A stretch of DNA of 64,000 bases from Billgrantia kenyensis (lineage in GTDB: Bacteria > Pseudomonadota > Gammaproteobacteria > Pseudomonadales > Halomonadaceae): contig NZ_JACEFT010000018.1 in assembly GCF_013697085.1 (NCBI RefSeq), positions 1 through 64,000 of the forward strand, written 5' to 3'. The notes below the pieces were generated by a model. That model saw only the letters and a list, made by a program, of their open reading frames with translations, had not been told where the DNA came from and did no database searches. Shown in pieces: positions 42,336 to 52,500 of this stretch (positions within the stretch are counted from its first letter, which is position 1; the number at the start of each line of letters is the position of its first letter). The position numbers were made by a program, and so were the translations under genes.

Positions 42336-43244
42336 TTACCCTTTGGGCTTGGGCGGCGCCTTACGCGAAGCGAGGGCATTCTTCTCGATGTGCTCGATGA
42401 TCAAGCCGGCGATATCCTTGCCGGTGGCCGTCTCGATTCCTTGCAGGCCCGGCGAGGAGTTGACCTCCATGATCACGGGGCCGTGGTTGGCACGCAGCAG
42501 ATCGACGCCGGCTACCCTGAGGCCCATGGACTTTGCGGCTCGGATGGCGGTGGAGCGTTCCTCCGGGGTAATGCGAATGAGGCTTGCGGTTCCGCCACGG
42601 TGAAGGTTGGAGCGAAACTCACCCTCGGCAGCCTGGCGTTTCATCGAGGCGACGACCTTGTCGCCGATGACGAAGCAGCGGATGTCGGCGCCGCGGGCCT
42701 CCTTGATGTACTCCTGCACCATGATGTTGGCTTTCATCCCCATGAAGGCCTGGATCACCGACTCGGCGGCCTGATTGGTCTCGGCCAGTACCACGCCGAT
42801 GCCCTGGGTGCCCTCCAGCAGCTTGATCACCAACGGGGCTCCCTTGACCATGGTGATCAGGTCGGGAATGTCGTCCGGCGAGTGGGCGAAGCCGGTGATT
42901 GGCAGCCCCAGCCCCTTGCGTGACAGCAGTTGCAGTGAGCGCAGCTTGTCTCGGGAGCGAGTGATGGCCACCGAGTCGTTGAGTACATAGGTACCCATCA
43001 TCTCGAATTGACGCAGCACGGCGCAGCCATAGAACGTGATCGAGGCCCCGATACGGGGGATCACCGCGTCGAAGCGCTCGATCTCCTCGCCCTTGTAGTG
43101 GATCGAAGGGTGGTGCGCGGCAATGCTCATGTAGCAGCGCAGGGTGTCGATGACTCGCACCTTGTGGCCGCGCTGCTCGGCGGCTTCCACCAGGCGGCGC
43201 GTGGAGTAGAGATTGCGATTGCGTGACAGCAGCGCGATTTTCAT
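42336..43244 (-). CDS. rimK: ATP-grasp ligase RimK (ribosomal protein S6 glutamate ligase family)
   Basis: This 302-residue ATP-grasp enzyme (E. coli RimK 300) adds glutamates to the C-terminus of ribosomal protein S6 or makes poly-glutamate. [22 protein letters not shown] starts the family sequence. The ATP-binding stretch is [21 protein letters not shown], and metal ligands fall in [15 protein letters not shown]. The start was set at ATG 43244. It lies directly downstream of the RimB-type protease gene, a known partnership in Pseudomonas. Confidence 0.94.
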   Translation of the reverse strand: MKIALLSRNRNLYSTRRLVEAAEQRGHKVRVIDTLRCYMSIAAHHPSIHYKGEEIERFDAVIPRIGASITFYGCAVLRQFEMMGTYVLNDSVAITRSRDKLRSLQLLSRKGLGLPITGFAHSPDDIPDLITMVKGAPLVIKLLEGTQGIGVVLAETNQAAESVIQAFMGMKANIMVQEYIKEARGADIRCFVIGDKVVASMKRQAAEGEFRSNLHRGGTASLIRITPEERSTAIRAAKSMGLRVAGVDLLRANHGPVIMEVNSSPGLQGIETATGKDIAGLIIEHIEKNALASRKAPPKPKG

Positions 43245-43275
43245 CAGGGGCTCCGGTACGGATTGCCGGGTGGGG

Positions 43276-43713
43276 TCAGGGTTCGCCATGCAGGAAGGTG
43301 ACGCCTGGCGCCACCAGCAATCGGCTAAGCGCGCGCCTTCCCAACAGCATGGGGTAACGCATGTCACTGCGGTCGGCCAGGGTCAGCTCCACCATCACCT
43401 CCAGTTGGCCCAACTGCATCGGCGTACGGATCACGTAGCGCCACTCCTTCTGGCCGTTGGAACTCATCACCTTGCGGCGGTCATGAAGGTGGGTGCGATA
43501 GACGTGCGGAGGCGATTCCAGCCCGCCGTTGCGGGTCGTAAAGCTGACCCAGAGGTGGCCTTCCTCCTCGAAAATCTCGATATCCTCAGCGTGCAGCGAG
43601 GAGGTGCGAGCCCCCGTGTCTATCTTGGCACACAGCGTCATGCCGATAGTCGGCAGCGTCACCATTTCCAGCCGGCCGATGACAGCCTTGGGAGTATAGG
43701 GCAGTTCCTTCAT
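43276..43713 (-). CDS. rimB: RimB-type retropepsin-like aspartic protease
   Basis: This 145-residue protein has the single retropepsin fold. The active-site motif DTGART is in [19 protein letters not shown], and the second half is [16 protein letters not shown]. Older annotations call it an ATP-dependent zinc protease. In Pseudomonas, RimB cleaves glutamate tails added by RimK and is encoded beside it. The 31-base gap to rimK on the same strand suggests an operon. Confidence 0.88.
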   Translation of the reverse strand: MKELPYTPKAVIGRLEMVTLPTIGMTLCAKIDTGARTSSLHAEDIEIFEEEGHLWVSFTTRNGGLESPPHVYRTHLHDRRKVMSSNGQKEWRYVIRTPMQLGQLEVMVELTLADRSDMRYPMLLGRRALSRLLVAPGVTFLHGEP

Positions 43714-43737
43714 GGCTTTATTCCAGGCTTTCCATAC

Positions 43738-44763
43738 TCAGTGGCCCAGGCCGGCCAGGCGCTGGCCGATGGGGGAGTCTTGCGTGGCCTCGCGAAGTAC
43801 CATCAACACCGGAAGGCGCAGGCGAGGTATCAGTGCCAGGTCGCGAGCCACTGCGGCGAAATCGGCTTTCGGCTGAGCCGCCAGGCGGGTCAGGAAGCGC
43901 GGCAGGCGTTTGCCATCTTCCAGGTGATTCCAGCCACGGCCGGCGAGCGCAGCCAGCAGGTCGGGGCCGCACGCGGCAGGGTCATCGAGCAGGGCATCAT
44001 ACCAGTTACCGGCGACGGCCGGGCTGGCATGCCCGACCGCTCGGACACAGGCGCACAGGGTTTCGACATTCCCTGCTTCAGCAGCCCGCTCTCCTCTTTC
44101 TCGCAGCGCCTCGGCGAGTGAGTCCGGGACTGCGACATGTTCCAGACAGTAGCAAAGAGAGACCAGCACCTCCTCCGGCAGGTTTGGCAGGGTCGCGACA
44201 AGCGATCGGGCCGCCTGCTCATCGAGGCGCACAGCGTAATCGGCCAGCCCCTGCAGGCCAAGGAACTGCCAGTCCACCTGCTGTTGTCCGCTGAGGTAGG
44301 CTTCCACCGGCTCTAGGTGCGGGCTCGCCGACTTGCCCAAGTCGCGCTTGGCCATGGCGTGCAGCACCGCCTGGAAGGGTAGGGAGGGCGTGAAGGCCAG
44401 CGGGTTGTCATGCATCAGGTTGTCGATCTCCTGGCTCGATTCCTGGCCTACCCGCGCCACGGTCTCCCCCAGTGTGACCAGCAGGCGCTGCAGAAAGGCA
44501 TCCCGGGGAGCCGGCACCAACTGGCCCTGTTCGTCCAGCGGAAGTGCTAGGAACCAGATCAGCGGATCGGCCAGGTCACCCAGGCGGAAGACGATGCTCA
44601 GGCGAGCCTGGCCTTGCCAGGGCAGGGGCCATGGAGCGGCATCCAGCTCGAGGCTGGCCAGGGTCTCCCTGAGGCACGGCTCGACCCGACGCCCCATATG
44701 GTAGAGGCGCACGTCAGCTCCCGTGCGGTCAAAGAAATCATGAAGCGTGTGGATCGGCTGCAT
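43738..44763 (-). CDS. DUF3549 family protein
   Basis: This 341-residue cytoplasmic protein of unknown function is found mainly in marine gammaproteobacteria. Family recognition rests on MQPIHTLHDFFDRTGADVRLYHMGRRV at the start and the helical body with PLIWFLALPLDEQGQLVPAPRDAFLQRLL. Repeated Leu-rich helices in the second half resemble HEAT repeats. GGGAG five bases before ATG 44763 sets the start. It lies 24 bases upstream of rimB on the same strand, so rimB and rimK may be co-transcribed with it. Confidence 0.85.
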   Translation of the reverse strand: MQPIHTLHDFFDRTGADVRLYHMGRRVEPCLRETLASLELDAAPWPLPWQGQARLSIVFRLGDLADPLIWFLALPLDEQGQLVPAPRDAFLQRLLVTLGETVARVGQESSQEIDNLMHDNPLAFTPSLPFQAVLHAMAKRDLGKSASPHLEPVEAYLSGQQQVDWQFLGLQGLADYAVRLDEQAARSLVATLPNLPEEVLVSLCYCLEHVAVPDSLAEALRERGERAAEAGNVETLCACVRAVGHASPAVAGNWYDALLDDPAACGPDLLAALAGRGWNHLEDGKRLPRFLTRLAAQPKADFAAVARDLALIPRLRLPVLMVLREATQDSPIGQRLAGLGH

Positions 44764-44909
44764 ATCGGCTCCCTTTTCAGCGTGCACTCTACATTGGAGG
44801 GCCGCCGCTTGTCAGCCACCCCTCCATGTATCAGGCAACCGGCTGGTCAAGAAATAACCATGGTTGGCGATGCCGCGGATTCTCTGCTACCGAGACGTCT
44901 TTCCAGAGC

Positions 44910-44918
44910 TTATCCACA
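44910..44918 (+). other. Single consensus DnaA box
   Basis: TTATCCACA, the exact DnaA 9-mer, lies in the 250-base gap between the DUF3549 gene and yqcC. It is isolated: no cluster of boxes or AT-rich unwinding element accompanies it, so it is not an origin. It may be chance or a DnaA regulatory site. Confidence 0.4.
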
Positions 44919-45015
44919 GCCTCTTTCAGTGAAACTGTGAACAGTCCGGTGCGGTGCTGGCCAGGTGGGCAGGCTGTCTGGATAATGTAGGGAAACCCAC
45001 AGCCGGTATCCCGAC

Positions 45016-45348
45016 ATGACGGTCCATGATGAGCTCGATGTGGCCTTGCGCCGTCTCGAAGCGACGATGAAGGCTACCAACATGTGGCGCATGAGCACGC
45101 CTGCACCCGAAGCCTACGAGAGCCAGCAGCCGTTCTGCATCGATACCATGGAGCTGCCGCAATGGCTGCGATTCGTGTTCATTGCTCGTCTCGATGCGCT
45201 GGTCGAGGCCAGGGCGCCGATGCCAGCGACATGCGAGGTGGCTCCGGTGGTCGATACCTACCTGGCTCAGCAGGGCTCTCGCGCCAGCGACCGGCTGCTG
45301 ATGTGCAAGGCAGTGGAAGAGATCGACCGTCTGGTCACCGAGAACTGA
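45016..45348 (+). CDS. yqcC: YqcC family protein
   Basis: This 110-residue helical protein of the DUF446/YqcC family has the characteristic motif PFCIDTMELPQWLRFVFIARL and an N-terminal helix ELDVALRRLEATMKATNMW. Its function is unknown; in E. coli it lies near truC. The gamma-glutamylcyclotransferase gene follows 16 bases later and is probably co-transcribed. The ribosome binding site is weak. Confidence 0.9.
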   Translation: MTVHDELDVALRRLEATMKATNMWRMSTPAPEAYESQQPFCIDTMELPQWLRFVFIARLDALVEARAPMPATCEVAPVVDTYLAQQGSRASDRLLMCKAVEEIDRLVTEN

Positions 45349-45364
45349 GCGACGACCGAGATTG

Positions 45365-45865
45365 ATGCCTTACTACTTCGCTTATGGCAGTAACATGAAC
45401 GTGGCGCGAGTCGAGGCACGCATCGGCACGACACGCCGCAGCCTGGCGGGAACGCTGCGCGACCATGCGCTGCGGTTCGACAAGGCCTCGCGCGTCAGCG
45501 GCATCGCCCATGCCAACGTGGTTCCGCTCGCTGGGGAGCGTGTCGAAGGGGCGCTCTTCGAGCTGCTCGAGCCTCGCCAGATCGAACGGATGGACCCCTT
45601 TGAGGGCTATCCCCTGGAGTATGAGCGCCACCGCCTGCCCATCGTCACCCTGGAGGGGGCGATCGAGGCCTGGGTGTATATCGCCGCGCCCGGCATGACC
45701 GCCCCCTCACTCAGGCCCGCGCACGAGTACCTGGAGCATCTGCTGGCTGGTGAACCCTTCCTCAGTGCCGACTACCACCGCCGCCTGGCCCAGGTCGATG
45801 CAGTTCGTGGCCTCGACGAGCCCACCCTGGCGCAGTTGGGGCTGTCGCGCCACTCACCGCGCTGA
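45365..45865 (+). CDS. Gamma-glutamylcyclotransferase family protein
   Basis: The product is 166 residues. The opening MPYYFAYGSNMNVARVEAR is the diagnostic loop of the GGCT/AIG2 fold, and EGALFELLEPRQIERMDPFEGYP carries the region of the catalytic glutamate. Family members convert gamma-glutamyl amino acids or glutathione-derived peptides to 5-oxoproline. The exact substrate is not determined. ATG 45365 was chosen over a TTG one codon upstream. A palindromic terminator follows. Confidence 0.88.
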   Translation: MPYYFAYGSNMNVARVEARIGTTRRSLAGTLRDHALRFDKASRVSGIAHANVVPLAGERVEGALFELLEPRQIERMDPFEGYPLEYERHRLPIVTLEGAIEAWVYIAAPGMTAPSLRPAHEYLEHLLAGEPFLSADYHRRLAQVDAVRGLDEPTLAQLGLSRHSPR

Positions 45866-45881
45866 AGCGGAGTCAGCTTCC

Positions 45882-45927
45882 GCACCAACGCAGCAGGCCC
45901 GCCATGGCGGGCCTGCTGCGTTGGTGC
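45882..45927. terminator. Perfect 46-bp palindrome, probable bidirectional terminator
   Basis: Arms of 23 bases (GCACCAACGCAGCAGGCCCG plus CCA, and the exact complement) meet without a spacer at CCATGG (45902-45907). It lies between the stops of the GGCT gene (plus) and ompW (minus). As RNA it folds into a long hairpin with a minimal loop. A T tract is missing on both sides. Confidence 0.65.
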
Positions 45928-45935
45928 CGTTCACA

Positions 45936-46568
45936 TCAGAAGCGGTAGCTGATGCCGGCCATGAATACCCAGGGGTCGATGCTGGTCTTGCCCACCTTCT
46001 CACCATTGAGTTTTACATCGGAGTCGATATCGATATACCAGGCAGCGACGTTGAGGCCCCAGTTATCATCCAGGCGCACGTCCATGCCCAGTTGGCCGGC
46101 CAGGCCCCAGGAGCTGCTGAGGTCTAAATCAACATTCGGAAGGTCAATCTCTTCACTGAAGAAGTTGGTGTAGTTGAGGCCGATGCCGGCGTAGGGCTGC
46201 ACCTGGGCGCCGCTGCCGCCCAGCGGGTAGTACTGCACGGTCAGGGTCGGTGGCAGATGCTTGGTGGAGGCATCGATCGCTCCATCCGCAAGACGGATGT
46301 CATGCTTGAACGGAAGCGCCGCCAGCAGCTCGACGCCGAAGTTGTCGTGGAACAGGTAGCCCAGGGTGAAGCCCAGGTTGGTATCGCTGCGTACGTCGAC
46401 ATCAATGCCGCCGTCCAGGGTTCCATTGTTGCTCTTGGGGTCGACATGGGCGACGCCCACGCGAGTAATGAAGTCGCCCTCGCTGTAGGCGAGGGCCTGG
46501 CTGCTGGCCAGAAGAGCGGTGGCCGCCAGGCCGGCAGTCAGCAGGGTGGGAACAGCTTGCTTGCGCAT
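45936..46568 (-). CDS. ompW: OmpW family outer membrane protein
   Basis: This 210-residue outer-membrane eight-stranded beta-barrel has the signal peptide MRKQAVPTLLTAGLAATALLASSQALA (cleaved at about 27). It opens YSEGDFITRVGVAHVDPKSNN, has LGFTLGYLFHDNFGVELLAALPF and YYPLGGSGAQVQPYAGIGLNYTNFF, and closes with a terminal Phe in FMAGISYRF, the outer-membrane insertion signal. OmpW forms a narrow hydrophobic channel. AGGAG precedes ATG 46568. A second, divergent copy lies upstream. Confidence 0.94.
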   Translation of the reverse strand: MRKQAVPTLLTAGLAATALLASSQALAYSEGDFITRVGVAHVDPKSNNGTLDGGIDVDVRSDTNLGFTLGYLFHDNFGVELLAALPFKHDIRLADGAIDASTKHLPPTLTVQYYPLGGSGAQVQPYAGIGLNYTNFFSEEIDLPNVDLDLSSSWGLAGQLGMDVRLDDNWGLNVAAWYIDIDSDVKLNGEKVGKTSIDPWVFMAGISYRF

Positions 46569-46746
46569 GGGTCGACTCCTGTCGTTTCCAATGGGACAGC
46601 TCAAGGCTGCTTTAAAACGAAGTCAGTCTACTCAGCGCATGAATAATAAATCTTGATCCAGGGCAATGGTTTTATCTGAGACTAAACGGGTATTTTTAAT
46701 GCTTCTTATGCTTGGCTGTGGATTTGCCTGACGACCTGAAAGCAAG

Positions 46747-46768
46747 ACGCCGGGCTAGGGCCCGGCGT
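46747..46768 (-). terminator. Terminator of the second ompW gene
   Basis: ACGCCGGGC (46747-46755) pairs with GCCCGGCGT (46760-46768) around TAGG, 22 bases past the stop of the gene at 46791-47384. On the minus strand it is followed by CTTGCTTTC, a weak T tract. Confidence 0.6.
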
Positions 46769-46790
46769 GTGAAGGAGAGGTGGCTACGCT

Positions 46791-47384
46791 TCAGAAGCGA
46801 AAGGTGACACCGCCGCCGATGGTCATCGGATCGACCTTGGCGGTACCGATGCGCTCTCCATCGACTGAAATGCGGGAATCCACATCGGCATAGTTGGCAA
46901 AGCCGTTGAGCATGAAGTTGTCGGTCACGGCCAGGTCGACCCCCACCTGGCCAACGGCGCCATAGGAGCGGCGTGCATCGACACCCTCTGGCTCCCCCGA
47001 GAAGCGGGTGTAGTTGAGGCCGGCGCCCACATAGGGCTGCACCCGGGAGTCGAAGCCGCCCAGCGGATAGTAGTTGGCCATCAGGTTCACCGGCATGCGG
47101 TCTAGGGTATTGGATTCCCCACCGGCGCTGAAGGTGTGCTCGATCTTCTCCGAGCTGTTCAGTTCGATGCCGAACTGGTCGGTGAACAGGTAGCCGGCAC
47201 CAAAGGTAAAGCCGGTCTCACCGCTGCTGACACTGTCGAGCACACCGTTATCGGAGCGTGTATCTGTCTGGGCGAAGCCGCCGCGCACGAAGGTGTCGCC
47301 GGCGCTGTAGGCGAGCACCGCCTGGCTGGCAAAGAGCGGGGTGGCCGCAAGGGCCATCACGGGAATGAGACGAGTCGGTTTCAT
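46791..47384 (-). CDS. OmpW-like outer membrane protein, second copy
   Basis: The product is 197 residues. The signal peptide MKPTRLIPVMALAATPLFASQAVLA precedes AYSAGDTFVRGGFAQTDTRSD. TFGAGYLFTDQFGIELNSSEK and YYPLGGFDSRVQPYVGAGLNYTRF follow the OmpW pattern, and the end is GGGVTFRF. It is clearly a paralogue of the adjacent gene but quite divergent, so not a recent duplication. AGGAGG precedes ATG 47384. It has its own terminator and a 266-base upstream region, so it is probably transcribed independently. Confidence 0.92.
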   Translation of the reverse strand: MKPTRLIPVMALAATPLFASQAVLAYSAGDTFVRGGFAQTDTRSDNGVLDSVSSGETGFTFGAGYLFTDQFGIELNSSEKIEHTFSAGGESNTLDRMPVNLMANYYPLGGFDSRVQPYVGAGLNYTRFSGEPEGVDARRSYGAVGQVGVDLAVTDNFMLNGFANYADVDSRISVDGERIGTAKVDPMTIGGGVTFRF

Positions 47385-47650
47385 CACAGCGTCCTCCTGA
47401 TTTTCTTGAGCCATGGATCCGGCAGCGTTGGACTCTTGAAACTATAAGAACAGTGTTTCTAAAAGTCTTGTTTAATTTTGTTATCGCATTGATAGCTTGG
47501 ATTGAGAGACTTAATCCCATGGTTGTCTAATTTCAAAGAAACGAATCTGGTAACGCCAGGTGAGTAATTGTACAAGTAATGATGCGGCGCAGCATGGCGC
47601 ATCTACTCAGATGCAGCTAAGCCTTGTGTAGGAAAAGCGGGAGGCAGGCG

Positions 47651-47947
47651 ATGCGAACAGAAGCTCAGGCGGGGGCGATCTGGCTCACCATGGGGGCAAT
47701 GTTACTGGCCGCGGCGCTGGCGCTGTGGCTGCTGGTTCGCCCCGAGCTCATCAGCGGCATGTCCATGGCCCTGCGGCTCCCCGTCATCGCACTGGGCGTC
47801 TGGGCGCTGGGTGCCGCCTTCATGCGCCCGCTGGGGCTGGAGTTTCGGCGCCACTGGCTGTGTCAAGCCACTCAGCCGGCGGCCAGCCTGGTGGCGTTGG
47901 CGATCTTTACGGCGATCGTCCTCCTGCGGGCGCTATGGCTGACATGA
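47651..47947 (+). CDS. Hypothetical small membrane protein (98 aa)
   Basis: This 98-residue protein has three predicted helices: AIWLTMGAMLLAAALALWLLV, ALRLPVIALGVWALGAAFM and ASLVALAIFTAIVLLRALWL. A basic loop (LEFRRHW) sits between helices two and three. No family is recognised. GGGAGG lies before ATG 47651. It converges with putP, and a hairpin separates the two. Confidence 0.7.
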   Translation: MRTEAQAGAIWLTMGAMLLAAALALWLLVRPELISGMSMALRLPVIALGVWALGAAFMRPLGLEFRRHWLCQATQPAASLVALAIFTAIVLLRALWLT

Positions 47948-47972
47948 GAGTTGAAAGTGATGCGAGGTGTGA

Positions 47973-48002
47973 CGAGAAAGCCGCCCGTAGGCGGCTTTCT
48001 CG
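47973..48002. terminator. Bidirectional terminator between convergent small membrane gene and putP
   Basis: CGAGAAAGCCGCC (47973-47985) pairs perfectly with GGCGGCTTTCTCG (47990-48002) around CGTA, a 13-bp stem. TTT and AAA runs inside the arms give both directions a modest T tract. Confidence 0.75.
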
Positions 48003-48036
48003 CGTTGAGGGGCGCCAGGATGCTGGCGCCTTCCGG

Positions 48037-49515
48037 TCATGCCTCATCGAAGGTATCGAAGTCGGCGGTGACGCGCAGGTCCGGCTCTTCGGTGGCAAGA
48101 CTTGCCACCACGATGGCGATGTAGGCCAGAATCACGCCCGGCACGATCTCGTAGAGGTCGAAGAGGCCGCCCGAGATCTCGGCCCATACCACCACGGTCA
48201 CGCCGCCGGTGACGATGCCGGCCAGCGCTCCCCACTTGTTCATGCGGCGCCAGTAGAGCGACATGATCAGCGCCGGGCCAAATGCGGCACCGAAACCCGC
48301 CCAGGCGTAGGCGACCAGGTCGAGCACCGTGGCATCGGGGTTGAGCGCCAGCAGGTAGGCAATGATGGCGATGCCGATCACGGCGAAGCGGCCGACCCAG
48401 ACCAGCTCGGTCTGGCTGGCATCCTTGCGGAAGATCGCCTTGTAGAAGTCGTCGGTCAGCGCCGAGGAGGAGACCAGCAGCTGCGAGTCGGCGGTGGACA
48501 TGATCGCAGCCAGGATGGCGGCGAGCAGGATGCCGGCGATCACCGGGTGGAAGATCAGATTGACCATCACCATGAACACGGTTTCGCCATCGGCCAGGTC
48601 GCGCTGAACGAAGCCGACGCCGAGCAGGCCCACGGCCACCGAGCTGATCAGGGCGATGGCGGTCCAGGTCACGGCGATGCGGCGGGCCGCGGGAATGTCA
48701 CGGTCGCTGCGGATGGCCGCGAAGCGTGCCAGGATGTGCGGCTGGCCGAAATAGCCCAGGCCCCAGGCCAGCGAGCTGACGATGCCGATGAGGGTCAGCG
48801 CTTCACCGGTGGAGGCGTCGCGGAACCAGGCCAGCATGTATTCGCTTTCCGCCGCGAGAGCGGCGCCGGCACCGGCTGTGCCGCCCAGGTCGCCGAAGGC
48901 GATGATCGGCACGATGGCGAGTGCGGCGGCCATCATCAGGCCCTGGATCAGGTCGGTCCAGGAAACCGCCAGGAACCCGCCGAAGAAGGTGTAGGAGATC
49001 ACCGCGATGGTGCCGATGGTGACGGCAAGGGTGTAGTCATAGCCGAACACCGTCTCGAACAGGCGCCCGCCGGCGACCAGGCCCGAGCTGGTGTAGAAGA
49101 GGAAGAACATCAGGATGAAGATCGCCGAGATCACACGCAGCAGCTGCGTCTTGTCGTTGAAGCGGTTGGCGAAATACTCCGGCAGGGTGAGGGCGTCGCT
49201 GACCTTGAAGCTGTAGAGTCGCAGGCGGCGTGCCACGACCAGCCAGTTGAGCCAGGTTCCGATCAGCAGGCCCACGGCGATCCAGCTGGCCGAAATGCCG
49301 CTGACGTAGGCAGCGCCCGGCAGGCCCAGCAGCAGCCAGCCCGACATGTCGGATGCCCCGGCGGAGATCGCCGAGGTCCAGGGGCCGAGCGAGCGGCCAC
49401 CCAGGATGTAATCCGACAGGTTGGTGGTGCGTTGGTAGGCAACGATGCCGATACCCAGCATCAGCAAGAGGTACACCACGAAGGTGAAACCGATAGCCAT
49501 GTTGTTCTCAACCAT
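48037..49515 (-). CDS. putP: Sodium/proline symporter PutP
   Basis: This 492-residue inner-membrane transporter of the sodium:solute symporter family (E. coli PutP 502) has about thirteen helices. Family features include LGGRSLGPWTSAISAGASDMSGWLLLGLPGAAY, with the sodium-site residues, and LAAIMSTADSQLLVSSSALTDDF. It imports proline with sodium, both as a nutrient and as an osmoprotectant. ATG 49515 is preceded by AAGGAA. It follows putA by 42 bases on the same strand, so the two form an operon. Confidence 0.95.
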   Translation of the reverse strand: MVENNMAIGFTFVVYLLLMLGIGIVAYQRTTNLSDYILGGRSLGPWTSAISAGASDMSGWLLLGLPGAAYVSGISASWIAVGLLIGTWLNWLVVARRLRLYSFKVSDALTLPEYFANRFNDKTQLLRVISAIFILMFFLFYTSSGLVAGGRLFETVFGYDYTLAVTIGTIAVISYTFFGGFLAVSWTDLIQGLMMAAALAIVPIIAFGDLGGTAGAGAALAAESEYMLAWFRDASTGEALTLIGIVSSLAWGLGYFGQPHILARFAAIRSDRDIPAARRIAVTWTAIALISSVAVGLLGVGFVQRDLADGETVFMVMVNLIFHPVIAGILLAAILAAIMSTADSQLLVSSSALTDDFYKAIFRKDASQTELVWVGRFAVIGIAIIAYLLALNPDATVLDLVAYAWAGFGAAFGPALIMSLYWRRMNKWGALAGIVTGGVTVVVWAEISGGLFDLYEIVPGVILAYIAIVVASLATEEPDLRVTADFDTFDEA

Positions 49516-49557
49516 TGGGGTTTCCTTCAATGTTGTTGTGGTCAATGACGAGCGTGA

Positions 49558-52500
49558 TCACTCGTCTCCCAGCGCAAGCAGTGATGCGTTGCCGCCCAGC
49601 GCGGCGGTATTGACGGTGACGGTCTTCTCTGTGGCGAAACGCAGCAGGTAGTGCGGCCCGCCCGCCTTGGGCCCCGTTCCGGAAAGCCCTTGTCCACCGA
49701 AGGGTTGGACACCGACGACGGCGCCGATGATATTCCGGTTGATGTACACATTGCCAACACGAATTTTCTGCGCGACGAGCTGGGCAAAGGATTCATTCCG
49801 GCTGTGTACGCCGAACGTCAGTCCATAGCCTCTGGCATTGATCGATTCGAGCACCTGCTCGATCTCGCTCGACTTGTAGCTCACCACATGCAGTACCGGG
49901 CCGAACTGCTCCCGATCCAGGGCGTCGATGGCATCGATGCGGAAGGCCACCGGCGGCACGAAGGTGCCATGTGCAGTGTGAGCCGGATCGAGGCGCGTCT
50001 CGGCCAGCAGGCGCCCCTCGCCCTTGAGTTTCTCGATGTGGGCCTGCAGCCCCTTGCGGGCATCCTCGTCGATCACCGGGCCCACGTCGGTACCCAGGTC
50101 GCGGGGATCTCCCACGTGCAGCTCGTCCATGGCGCCGCGCAGGATCTCGATGACGCGGTCGGCTACGTCCTCCTGCAGGTAGAGCACGCGCAGGGCGCTG
50201 CAGCGCTGGCCGGCACTCTGGAAGGCCGACTGGATCACGTCCGCCACCACCTGCTCGGGCAGGGCGGTGGAGTCGACGATCAGCGCATTCATGCCCCCGG
50301 TTTCGGCGACCAGCGCCGGTAGCGGAGCGTTCTCACGGGCGGCCAGGGCGCGGTTGATGATTTGCGCGGTGTCGGTGCCGCCGGTAAAGGCGACCCCGGT
50401 AATGCGCGGGTCGGAGGTGAGCACGCTGCCCACGGTGGGGCCGTCGCCGGGCAGCAGCTGGACCACGTCACGTGGCATGCCGGCTTCATACAGCAGTTCC
50501 ACCACCCGGTGGGCGACGACGGAAGTCTGCTCGGCGGGCTTGGCCAGGACGCTGTTGCCGGCCACTGCGGCAGCCACCATCTGGCCGCAAAAGATCGCCA
50601 CCGGGAAGTTCCACGGGCTGATGGCGGCGAAGACCCCCTTGCCGGAGAGCATCAGGCGATTCGATTCGCCGGTGGGACCAGGGAGTTCGATGGCCTCGCC
50701 GAACTGCTCTTCGGCACGCATGGCATAGTAGCGGCAGAAATCTACCGCTTCGCGGATCTCGTCCACGCCGTCGGTGAGCAGCTTGCCGCCTTCGCGGGAG
50801 CACAGCGCCATCAGCTCGGCCAGGTTCTCCTCCATCAGGTCGCCCAGGCGGCGAATGATGGCGGCCCGCTCGGCCACGGGAGTGGCCTCCCAGCGCGGGA
50901 AGGCGGCCCAGGCGGCATCCACCGCGCGGGCGGCCTGGTCGCGGCTGGTCCACTGCACGCTGCCGACGCGCTGACTGCGGTCATACGGACTGAAGACCTC
51001 GTGCACGTTGGCCGGATCGCGAGGCACCTCGAAAGCCAGCAGCGGGCCGACCTCGTAGCTGCGCTCCATGAACCCCGACATGGCCTTCATCAGTGGATCG
51101 TAATGGCTGCGAACGTTGAGGTTTACGCCCTTTGAGTTGGGACGGTTCGGGCCGTAAATGTCCTTGGGCAGCGGGATGCGCGGATTGGCATAGGTCTTGT
51201 ACTGCCCCAGTGTCTCGACCGGATGGATGCAGAGCGATTCCACCGGCACCTTGGGATCGACCAGCTGGTGCACGAACGAGGAGTTGGCGCCATTCTCGAG
51301 CAGGCGACGCACGAGATAGGGCAGCAGATCCTTGTGTGCCCCTACCGGTGCGTAGATACGGCAGTAGGTGCCCTTGGGGGCGCGCTTGAGCGCCGCATCG
51401 TAAAGCGCTTCGCCCATGCCGTGCAGGCGCTGAAATTCGAACGGGCGCGTTGTCTCGTTGCCCATCTCGAGAATAGTGCTGATAGTGTGGGCGTTGTGCG
51501 TCGCGAACTGAGGGAAGATGCGCCCGCGAGTCTGGTCGGAGAGCAGGAAGCGCGCGCAGACCAGGTAGGCAACGTCGGTACACGCCTTGCGGGTATAGAC
51601 CGGATACCCCTCGACGCCAAGCTGTTGTGACTCCTTGATCTCGCTGTCCCAGTAGGCACCCTTGACCAGGCGTACGGGGATCTCGTCACCCTGACGGTCG
51701 GCCAGTCGGTTGAGGTAGTGCAGCACCGGCAGTGCGCGCTTGGAGTAGGCCTGCACCACCAGGCCGAAGTGACCCCAACCCTTGCAGGCTTCGCTCTCGA
51801 AGACGGCACGGAAGACTTCCAGCGAGAGCTCCAGCCGGTCGACCTCTTCGGCATCGATGGTCAGGGCAACATCACGCTTGCGAGCCAGCACGACCAGCTC
51901 TCGCACACTGGCCACCAGCTCGCGCAGTATCTGTTCACGGCGGCCGAACTCGTAGCGGGGGTGCAGTGCCGAGAGCTTGATCGACACCGAAGGCGCCGGG
52001 GTGCGCTCGGAGAGCTTGGTGCCGGTCAAGCCGACTCGCTCGATGGCACGAGCGTAGTCGTCGAAGTAGCGCTTGGCATCGTCACGGGTACGTGCTGCCT
52101 CGCCGAGCATGTCATAAGAGTAGGTGTAGCCCTTGTCGAACAGCGGGCGGGAGCGCTTCAGTGCTTCGTCGATGTCACGGCCGAGCACGAACTGCTTGCC
52201 CATGATCTTCATCGCCTCGTACATGGCACGGCGGATCACCGGCTCGCCCATGCGGTTGACCATACGGTTGATGAAGCCGGAGGGCTTGCCTTCGCGAGGC
52301 TTGTCCATCGTCACCACACGGCCGGTCATCAGCAGGCCCCAGGTCGAGGCATTGACCAGCCAGGAGTCGCTCTGGCCCATGTGGGCCTTCCAGTCGGCAG
52401 GGCCGAGCTTGTCTTCGATCAGGGCATCGGCCGTGGCGCTGTCGGGGATGCGCAGCATGGCCTCGGCCAGACACATCAGCATCAGGCCTTCGTGGGTATC

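Noticed and set aside
44910..44918. Replication origin suggested by a DnaA box
   Set aside because: One exact 9-mer only, with no box cluster, no AT-rich region, and no dnaA or dnaN genes near.
47725..49548. 607-codon open frame on the plus strand
   Set aside because: It is antisense to putP and rich in Gln, Gly, Asp and His, as expected from a shadow of a GC-rich gene.
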